Origin: Actinomycetes bacterium
GTDB lineage: Bacteria > Actinomycetota > Acidimicrobiia > Acidimicrobiales > Palsa-688
DNA: 20,713 bases
NCBI GenBank assembly: GCA_021816565.1
Contig: JAKAXN010000040.1
Location: 1-20,713, forward strand
Direction of reading: 5' to 3'
Under the pieces are notes generated by a model that saw nothing but the letters and a program-made list of their open reading frames with translations, searched no databases and had not been told where the DNA came from. Position numbers and translations under genes: made by a program. Position 1 is the stretch's first letter; the number at the start of each line of letters is the position of its first letter. Positions 15,471 through 20,713 of this stretch are shown one piece after another.

Positions 15471-15578
15471 TCAGCGGTCATTCAACCTGGGCGCAGCGCC
15501 CGCACTGGGCGACGCCGGCCAGGTGGGGACCGTGAGGCCCCGCTTCCTGTATTCGGTTTTCAACATAGGGTAGCGCAC

Positions 15579-16052
15579 ATGAGTTCCCTGTGGACGCCCG
15601 GCGGAGAGAGACCCGTTTCCCGGGAGCCGGCCCCGGAGCACCCGTCGCCTTCCGACCCGGCCGCCACCGCGGCGGGCCAGCCCTCCGAGGAGGAGATGCG
15701 CCGCCAGATGGCCGAGCTCCAGGAGCAGCTGGCCCGGACCCCGGCGGAGATGGTCGTGGCCAACCACGCCTACGGGCTGTTCGAGCTGGCCGCCCTGCAC
15801 CTGTCGCTCAACCCGCCCCAGCTGGACCAGGCCCGGGTGGCCATCGACGCCCTGGCGTGCCTGGTTGAAGGCATGGGCCCCCGCCTCGGCCCGGGATCGG
15901 ATGACCTGGCGGCCGGGCTGGCCCAGCTACGGATGGCCTTCGTCCAGGTGTCGGCCGCGGTGCAGACCGGCGCTGAGCCCCCGGCCGGCGGCGGGCCGGA
16001 AGCGGGCCGCGGGCCGGAAGCCGGCAGGGGGCCGGAAGCCGGCGAGGGCTAG
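15579..16052 (+). CDS. DUF1844-family protein, divergent from infC
   Basis: The frame encodes 157 residues. An acidic, Pro/Ala-rich N-terminus precedes a helical core (about 45-130) with ANHAYGLFELAALHLSLNPPQLDQARVAIDALACLVEGMG and LAAGLAQLRMAFVQVSA, the pattern of the DUF1844 family. Members commonly lie beside infC in actinobacteria (recalled), and their function is unknown. The C-terminus is a low-complexity tail of GPEAGR repeats. The ATG at 15579 has AGGG 8 bases upstream. The divergent region shared with infC is about 180 bases and holds the infC leader; I could not place a convincing promoter for either gene. The stop is 27 bases from the convergent DUF3151 gene. Confidence 0.8.
   Translation: MSSLWTPGGERPVSREPAPEHPSPSDPAATAAGQPSEEEMRRQMAELQEQLARTPAEMVVANHAYGLFELAALHLSLNPPQLDQARVAIDALACLVEGMGPRLGPGSDDLAAGLAQLRMAFVQVSAAVQTGAEPPAGGGPEAGRGPEAGRGPEAGEG
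15993..16046 (+). repeat. 18-bp tandem repeat, three copies, coding GPEAGR/E
   Basis: Three head-to-tail units (15993-16010, 16011-16028, 16029-16046) begin GGGCCGGAAGC and differ in a few bases. They encode GPEAGR, GPEAGR and GPEAGE at the extreme C-terminus of the DUF1844 protein, directly before its last Gly and stop. Such a repeat is likely to vary in copy number between strains. Confidence 0.85.
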
Positions 16053-16079
16053 CGGAACCGAGCCGCCCACCGTGGCCGG

Positions 16080-16538
16080 TCAGGACGGGTGCAGGTCGGC
16101 CGGACCGGCCGGCCCCCAGTCCGGGTCGAGCTGGCGCAGGAACAGGGCGCAGCGCTGCGCCTCGGGCGTCTCCCCGATGGCCTCGGCGGCCGCCCGCAGG
16201 GCCTCGAGCGACCGGAGGAACCCCCTGTTGGTGGGGTGCCGCCAGCGCACGTAGCCCGAGCCGCGCCAGCCGGCGGCCCGCAGAGCGTCCAGGCCCCGGT
16301 GGTAGCCGACCCGGGCGTAGGCGTAGGCCTCCACCGGATCCCGGGCCGACTCGGCCAGCGCCGCCCAACCCTCCAGCAGGGTCGGGTGGCCGGCCACCAC
16401 CCGGGCCACGGCCGCCCGCCGCTCGTCGCCGCTCAGGCTGGAGGTCCCGGCCACGCCAGCCACCGCGTCGGGCGGCCCGGGCGGCAGCACCGTCTCGGGG
16501 AGCCCGGTGGTCAGCGGGACCGTCGATTCGTTCGTCAT
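16080..16538 (-). CDS. DUF3151-family protein
   Basis: This 152-residue soluble protein fits the actinobacterial DUF3151 family. After a proline-rich start with LPETVLPPGPP come a helical AVARVVAGHPTLLEGWAALAESA, the conserved AYAYARVGYHRGLDALRAAGWRGSGYVRW, then HPTNRGFLRSLEALRAAAEAIGETPEAQRCALFLRQLDPDWG. The helical repeats look TPR-like. Function is unknown. The ATG at 16538 is the only sensible start. It is divergent from the HIT-GNAT gene, with 2-29 bases between starts depending on the HIT start, so their promoters must overlap each other or the coding regions. Confidence 0.8.
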   Translation of the reverse strand: MTNESTVPLTTGLPETVLPPGPPDAVAGVAGTSSLSGDERRAAVARVVAGHPTLLEGWAALAESARDPVEAYAYARVGYHRGLDALRAAGWRGSGYVRWRHPTNRGFLRSLEALRAAAEAIGETPEAQRCALFLRQLDPDWGPAGPADLHPS

Positions 16539-16567
16539 GGTTGCATGCTCGCGCGACGCTGGCGGCC

Positions 16568-17509
16568 GTGGACAAGCGACCCGACGGCGGCTCCTGCGTA
16601 TTCGACTCCATCATCGGCGGCGACTCCCCCGCCCACCTGGTGCTGGACGAGCCGGACGTGGTCGCCTTCCTCGACGTCCGACCCCTGTTCCCGGGCCACA
16701 CCCTGGTCGTGCCCCGACGCCACTACCGCACCGTGGCCGACCTGCCCCCGGGCACGGCGGCGCTCCTGTGGGACGCCGGGGCCCGCATCGCCGCGGCCCA
16801 GCGGCGGGCGCTGGGGGCGGAGGGGACCTTCTTCGGTCTCAACGACGAGGTCAGCCAGAGCGTCCCGCACGTCCACCTGCACGTGGTACCCCGCCGCCCA
16901 CGCGACGGCCTGAAGGGGTTCTTCTGGCCCCGGTCCCGCTACCCCGACGACGCCGCCGCGGCCGCCACGGCCGCCACGTTGCGCCGGGCCGTCCAGGAGG
17001 GCTGCGGGCCGGCTGAACCGCCGGGCCCCGGGCCGCAGCCACCGTCCGGCGATGCGCACCCCGAGGGGCTGCGCATCCGCCCGGCGGTGGCGGCCGATGC
17101 CGCCGAGGTGGCCGCCATCCTGGCGGCCGGGTCGTTGCGCGCCGCCGAGGACCCCACCGACGTGGACGCCTACCGGGGCGCCCTGGAGGAGATCGCCGCC
17201 AGCGCGACCAGCACGGTGCTGGTGGCGGAGCTGGACGGCTCGGTGGCGGGGGTGTGCCAGCTGATCATGTTCCGCCACCTGCAGGAGCGAGGAGGCCTGT
17301 GCGCCGAGATCGAGTCGATGCACGTGTCGGCGGCCCTGCGGGGCCGGGGCATCGGCGGGTTCCTACTGGATGCCGCGGTAGCCGAGGCGCGATCGGCCGG
17401 GTGCTACCGGATCCAGCTGACGAGCAACAAGTCCCGCTCGGATGCCCACCGGTTCTACGCCCGCCACGGCTTCGAGGCGTCCCACGAGGGCTTCAAGCGG
17501 TACCTCTAG
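16568..17509 (+). CDS. HIT-domain hydrolase fused to a GNAT acetyltransferase
   Basis: This 313-residue protein has two enzymes in one chain. The N-terminal HIT domain (about 8-115) has FPGHTLVVPRRHYRTVADL and the histidine triad HVHLHVV (101-107), typical of nucleotide hydrolases and transferases acting on AMP-linked or dinucleoside phosphates. An Ala/Pro-rich linker (about 125-167) leads to a GNAT domain (168-313) with the acetyl-CoA loop RGRGIGG (258-264), IESMHVSAALRG before it, and NKSRSDAHRFYARHGFEAS at the end. Both active sites appear intact; substrates are unknown. The GTG at 16568 is preferred because the HIT domain begins at once; TTG at 16541 would add nine residues, and neither has a clear Shine-Dalgarno. 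The stop overlaps the convergent tyrS stop. Confidence 0.85.
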   Translation: MDKRPDGGSCVFDSIIGGDSPAHLVLDEPDVVAFLDVRPLFPGHTLVVPRRHYRTVADLPPGTAALLWDAGARIAAAQRRALGAEGTFFGLNDEVSQSVPHVHLHVVPRRPRDGLKGFFWPRSRYPDDAAAAATAATLRRAVQEGCGPAEPPGPGPQPPSGDAHPEGLRIRPAVAADAAEVAAILAAGSLRAAEDPTDVDAYRGALEEIAASATSTVLVAELDGSVAGVCQLIMFRHLQERGGLCAEIESMHVSAALRGRGIGGFLLDAAVAEARSAGCYRIQLTSNKSRSDAHRFYARHGFEASHEGFKRYL

Positions 17510-18786
17510 CCGGGATCGACAGCCAGCACGTGCTGGTTGGCCTTGCCCCGGCGCAGCACGATCCAGCGGCCGTGCAGTGCGTCGGCCGGGCTCAGGACCC
17601 GATCCTCGGCGGCCCGGCGACCGTTGACGTAGACCGACCCCTGGGACAGCAGCTGCCGGCCGTCGCGACGGGAGGTGGCCAGCCCGCAGGAGACGAGGGC
17701 CTCGAGCAGGTCCAACCCGGCCTCCAGCGCCGGGCGCTCCACTTCGGTGGTGGGGGCGTCGCTGAGGGCCCCCTCGAGGGTGGCCGCGTCCAGCTCGGCG
17801 ATGCCCTCGGTGAACAGCACCGCCGAGGCCCGCTCGGCCCGCTCGGCCTCGGGACGCCCGTGGACCATGGCGGTCATCTCCAACGCCAGCGCCCTCTGGG
17901 CCTCCCGCCGCTCGGGGCGTTCGGCCAGAGCCGACTCCAGCTCTTCGATCTGCGGGTGGTCGAGCATGGTGAAGCGGCGCAGGTACCCCCCGGCGTCGGC
18001 GTCGCCGGTGCGCAGCCAGAACTGGTAGAAGGCGTACACCGACGTACGGGCCGGGTCCAGCCACACCGCCCCGCTCTCGGTCTTGCCGAACTTGGTGCCG
18101 TCCGCCTTGGTGACCAGCGGGGAGGTCAGTCCGTAGGCGGTGGCCCCCCGCAGCCGGCGGATGAGATCGATGCCCTCGGTGATGTTGCCCCACTGGTCGC
18201 TGCCGCCCAGCTGGAGCTGGCACCCGTAGCGGTCGAACAGCTGAACGAAGTCCCAGGCCTGCAGCAGCATGTAGCTGAACTCGGTGAACGACAGGCTCTG
18301 CTCGCGGCCGTCCAGGCGGGCCCGGACGGAGTCCTTGCGTACCATCTCGTTGACGCTGAAGTACTTGCCCACGTCGCGGAGGAACTCCAGGAGCCGGGCC
18401 CCGGCCAGCCATTCGTAGTTGTCGGCCACGACCGCCGGGTTCTGGCCCCCGGCGTCGAGGAACCCCTCGATCTGGGCCCGGATGCCGCTCCGGTTGGCCT
18501 CGAGCTGCTCGACGCTGAGGAGGTTGCGCTCCTCGCTCTTGCCGCTCGGGTCGCCGATCATCCCGGTGCCCCCGCCGACCAGGGCTATCACCTGGTGGCC
18601 GCCGGCCTGCAGGCGGCGCAGCAGGCACAGCTGCTGCAGGTGGCCGACGTGGAGGCTGCCGGCGGTCGGGTCGAAACCGATGTAGACCACCAGGCGGTCT
18701 GAATCCAGGCGCTTGGCCAGGGTCTCCTCGTCTGTCAGCTGGTGGACCAGGCCCCGCCAGCGCAGGTCCTCGAATACGGATCGCAC
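17506..18786 (-). CDS. tyrS: tyrosyl-tRNA synthetase
   Basis: This 426-residue class I synthetase charges tRNA-Tyr. The Rossmann core has YIGFDPTAGSLHVGHL with the HIGH motif HVGH (46-49), GDPSGKSEER, QLGGSDQWGNITEG at about 192-205, and KFGKT (232-236) in place of KMSKS, the usual TyrRS variant form. A C-terminal S4-like RNA-binding domain is visible in the last 85 residues (LVSCGLATSRRDGRQLLSQGSVYVNGRRA). The start is GTG at 18786. Only 46 bases separate it from the diguanylate cyclase gene, and this gap has no T-box, so it is probably co-transcribed from upstream. Confidence 0.97.
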   Translation of the reverse strand: MRSVFEDLRWRGLVHQLTDEETLAKRLDSDRLVVYIGFDPTAGSLHVGHLQQLCLLRRLQAGGHQVIALVGGGTGMIGDPSGKSEERNLLSVEQLEANRSGIRAQIEGFLDAGGQNPAVVADNYEWLAGARLLEFLRDVGKYFSVNEMVRKDSVRARLDGREQSLSFTEFSYMLLQAWDFVQLFDRYGCQLQLGGSDQWGNITEGIDLIRRLRGATAYGLTSPLVTKADGTKFGKTESGAVWLDPARTSVYAFYQFWLRTGDADAGGYLRRFTMLDHPQIEELESALAERPERREAQRALALEMTAMVHGRPEAERAERASAVLFTEGIAELDAATLEGALSDAPTTEVERPALEAGLDLLEALVSCGLATSRRDGRQLLSQGSVYVNGRRAAEDRVLSPADALHGRWIVLRRGKANQHVLAVDPG

Positions 18787-18832
18787 CGGTCCAGCCTGCC
18801 ACGCGCCACGGGGGCGGTCCGCCCGGTCGGCC

Positions 18833-20458
18833 TCAGACCCCGCAGCCGCCGAAGGCCCGGGTGCTGTCGGGCCGGCGGGCCGACACCGAGTAGCGGTTCC
18901 GGCCGGAGCGCTTCGACTCGTACAGCGCCTCGTCAGCGGCAGCCACCAGGGCCAGCCCGCCGTCGGCGTTGAACGGGATGGTGGCCACGCCCGAGCTCAA
19001 GGTGACGCCCCTCAGCTCCGGGGGGACCTTCATCGACGTGGTGATGCGCTCCACCACCCGGATGGCGTCGTGCTGGTCGCAGCGGGGGAGGATGATGGCG
19101 AACTCCTCACCCCCGTAGCGGGCCACCAGGTCCATCTCGCGCACCGCCGCGGCCAGGACCACCCCGATGGCCCGCAGGACCTCGTCGCCGCCGAGGTGAC
19201 CGCGGGTGTCGTTGACGGCCTTGAAGTGGTCCACGTCGAACACGACCAGGCTGAGCGGCTCACGGGTGCGCTCGCTGCGGTTCACCTCCCGGGCCAGGGC
19301 CAGGTCGAACTCCCTCCGGTTGGCCAGGCCGGTCAGGCCGTCGATGGCCGCCAGCCGCTCCCGCTCGGCGAGCAGGCGGGCGTTGCGCAGGGCCAGGGCC
19401 GCGTGGGACGCGAACTGCACCAGCATCACCAGGGTGCGCCGCGGCAGCCGGGCGTTGAGGGAGTGGCCGCCGTGCTCGAGCAGCACCACCCCGGAGTTGT
19501 CCCCGTCCACCTGCAGGGGCAGGATGACCACGTTGGCCGCGCCGGGCAGCATCCCCGAGGCCACCGGGTTCTCGTCGGGGTCGAGCTCGCGCAGCAGCAG
19601 CGGGGCCCGGTCCCGCCAGACCTGGATGGCGGCCCGGTCGGCCCGGGCCATGGGCGGTACCGGGGTGCTCACCACGTCGGCCTCCGGGCCCGACAGGGCC
19701 AGGCCCACCGGCTGGGCGCCGCGGAGGTACCACAGCGCGCCCCGGCGCAGGGGGAAGGCCCCCACCAGGGTGCGCAGGAAGATCCCGAGTATCTCCTCCT
19801 CCTCGGTGATGCGCTCGAGCGCCGCCGCCATGTCCGCCAGCGCCGCCATCTCGGCCTTGCTCCGGCGCAGCTCCCGCTCGCTGACCGAGGAGAACACCGC
19901 GGTGCACACGGCGACCACCCAGAAGCCGATCACGGCCAGGGTGGTCTCGATGGCCGGTGGGGCGGCCACCGCCCGCACCCCGAGAAACGTTCCGATGCGC
20001 CCCGACAGCGAGAGCGTCGGGATGAAGACGAACAGGAACGTGTCCCACAGGGCGGTGCGCAGCCCGGCCCGCTCGCTGCCGAGAAGGGTCACGGCGATTA
20101 TCTGCACCGCGAAGAGCACGACCAGGGGGCTGCGGGGACCACCCGACGGGGTGGCCACGACTGCCAGGTACACCGCGTCGAGGGGCAGGACCGCCCGGTG
20201 GACCATCATCCGGCCCCGCAGCTCGCTGCGCCGGTACCACTCGGCGGCGCCGGCGATCATCAGGTACCCGGCGCTGATGGGGCCGACCTGGGCCACGTCC
20301 ACCACGACCTGGCTGGGGGCGAAGAGGGCCCCGAGCACCACCAGGACCACGAATCCGATCCGGACTATGAGCAGCAGGCCCAGCCGTTCGTCCAGGCTGG
20401 TGAGCTCGTGCGAGGCAGGCCTGGCCATCCACGGGGCCGGGCCGGCCGGACGGTTCAC
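18833..20458 (-). CDS. membrane diguanylate cyclase (TM-GAF-GGDEF)
   Basis: This 541-residue protein makes cyclic di-GMP from two GTP. The N-terminal third (about 27-190) holds about five or six hydrophobic segments, such as LLLIVRIGFVVLVVLGALFA. A GAF-like sensory domain follows (about 215-365), then the GGDEF domain (about 370-530) starting DGLTGLANRREFD. The active loop is RYGGEEFAIILP (GGEEF at 449-453), with metal aspartates in FDVDHFK. The inhibitory I-site RxxD is present as REMD (440-443), five residues before GGEEF, so feedback inhibition by product is expected. The GTG start overlaps the stop of the upstream membrane protein (GTGA). An ATG ten codons in is an alternative start. Confidence 0.93.
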   Translation of the reverse strand: MNRPAGPAPWMARPASHELTSLDERLGLLLIVRIGFVVLVVLGALFAPSQVVVDVAQVGPISAGYLMIAGAAEWYRRSELRGRMMVHRAVLPLDAVYLAVVATPSGGPRSPLVVLFAVQIIAVTLLGSERAGLRTALWDTFLFVFIPTLSLSGRIGTFLGVRAVAAPPAIETTLAVIGFWVVAVCTAVFSSVSERELRRSKAEMAALADMAAALERITEEEEILGIFLRTLVGAFPLRRGALWYLRGAQPVGLALSGPEADVVSTPVPPMARADRAAIQVWRDRAPLLLRELDPDENPVASGMLPGAANVVILPLQVDGDNSGVVLLEHGGHSLNARLPRRTLVMLVQFASHAALALRNARLLAERERLAAIDGLTGLANRREFDLALAREVNRSERTREPLSLVVFDVDHFKAVNDTRGHLGGDEVLRAIGVVLAAAVREMDLVARYGGEEFAIILPRCDQHDAIRVVERITTSMKVPPELRGVTLSSGVATIPFNADGGLALVAAADEALYESKRSGRNRYSVSARRPDSTRAFGGCGV

Positions 20459-20713
20459 TGGAAGCCGATCGTGTCGTCGGTGCCGCGTTCGGGTGCCGCC
20501 GATACCTTCGGGTCACGCCGGTCGATCAGCGCCTGGACGAGGAGGAACAGCGCCACCCCGAACAGCATGCCGATGGGGATGCGCAGTTCGGTCGCGGCCT
20601 TCAGGGACAGGCCCTGCCACGCCCCCCGGGCCAGCACCATCGGTTCTCCGAATGCCCCGGGGAACGACTCCCGGGGGGCCGCCGGGGCCTTCACCGCCGG
20701 CCGGGCCCCCGCC
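20455..20713 (-). CDS. C-terminal part of a membrane-anchored protein, cut by the right edge
   Basis: The last 86 or so residues of a gene that enters from beyond the right edge; the frame is open to the end of the window. A Pro/Ala-rich linker (APAAPRESFPGAFGEP) leads to one membrane segment IPIGMLFGVALFLLVQALID, then a short positively charged cytoplasmic tail ending TDDTIGFQ. The charge pattern (IDRRDP after the helix) suggests an extracytoplasmic bulk and a cytoplasmic C-terminus. The family cannot be named from this piece. A GTG at 20694 lies in frame, but reading on to the edge shows it is probably internal. It overlaps the cyclase gene by GTGA, so the two are likely co-expressed. Confidence 0.65.
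   Translation of the reverse strand, partial: AGARPAVKAPAAPRESFPGAFGEPMVLARGAWQGLSLKAATELRIPIGMLFGVALFLLVQALIDRRDPKVSAAPERGTDDTIGFQ

Noticed and set aside
14691..15578. N-terminal extension of the DUF1844 frame across infC
   Set aside because: It lies opposite infC and has no protein-like composition; the DUF1844 protein starts credibly at 15579.
18787..18832. T-box or leader peptide upstream of tyrS
   Set aside because: Only 46 bases, with no T-box core and no Tyr-codon run.

Overview
The window reads as a chromosomal housekeeping segment of a high-GC actinobacterium. Base composition is very GC-rich, codons end almost always in G or C, and most gene joints are 4-base GTGA/ATGA stop-start overlaps. 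From memory, the gene neighbourhood infC-rpmI-rplT-SpoU methylase-sensor kinase-pheS-pheT next to arg genes, with mpg and tyrS nearby, is typical of Actinobacteria, as are the DUF1844 and DUF3151 genes. A deep lineage such as Acidimicrobiia is possible, but this is inference. I see no phage, transposon, CRISPR or tRNA gene.

Layout, left to right. Positions 1-216 (minus strand) hold a textbook sigma-70 promoter and a boxA-containing leader of the kind that precedes 16S rRNA, so an rRNA operon probably begins just beyond the left edge. Next, on the minus strand, is a secreted NlpC/P60 hydrolase (347-1648) with a TTG start. The arginine operon follows, read right to left: argC, argB, argD, argF, argR, a possible small ORF, argH, and the DNA-repair gene mpg (8285 down to 1759). 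It starts at a promoter overlapped by an 18-bp ARG-box palindrome (8316-8333), and it lacks argJ and argG. A 60-residue hypothetical gene (8399-8581, plus) diverges from argC.

From 15395 down to 8592 (minus) lies a translation operon: infC, rpmI, rplT, a SpoU-type RNA methylase, a cytoplasmic PAS histidine kinase, pheS and pheT. infC seems to start at AUA behind a good Shine-Dalgarno. Its leader carries a terminator-like hairpin, and a second perfect hairpin separates rpmI from rplT. The DUF1844 gene diverges from infC. It is followed by a DUF3151 gene (minus), a HIT-GNAT fusion protein (plus), tyrS (minus), a membrane GAF-GGDEF diguanylate cyclase (minus), and the C-terminal end of a one-helix membrane protein cut by the right edge.

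The genes centre on translation capacity (rRNA, IF3, L35, L20, PheRS, TyrRS) and arginine supply, with two signalling proteins (histidine kinase, diguanylate cyclase) embedded among them. I found no clear new defence or mobile system. The most interesting signals are in control regions and gene architecture: the infC start and leader, the methylase without a normal start codon, the argR-argH small ORF with its hairpin, the HIT-GNAT fusion, and the MacB/FtsX-like region in the NlpC/P60 protein.
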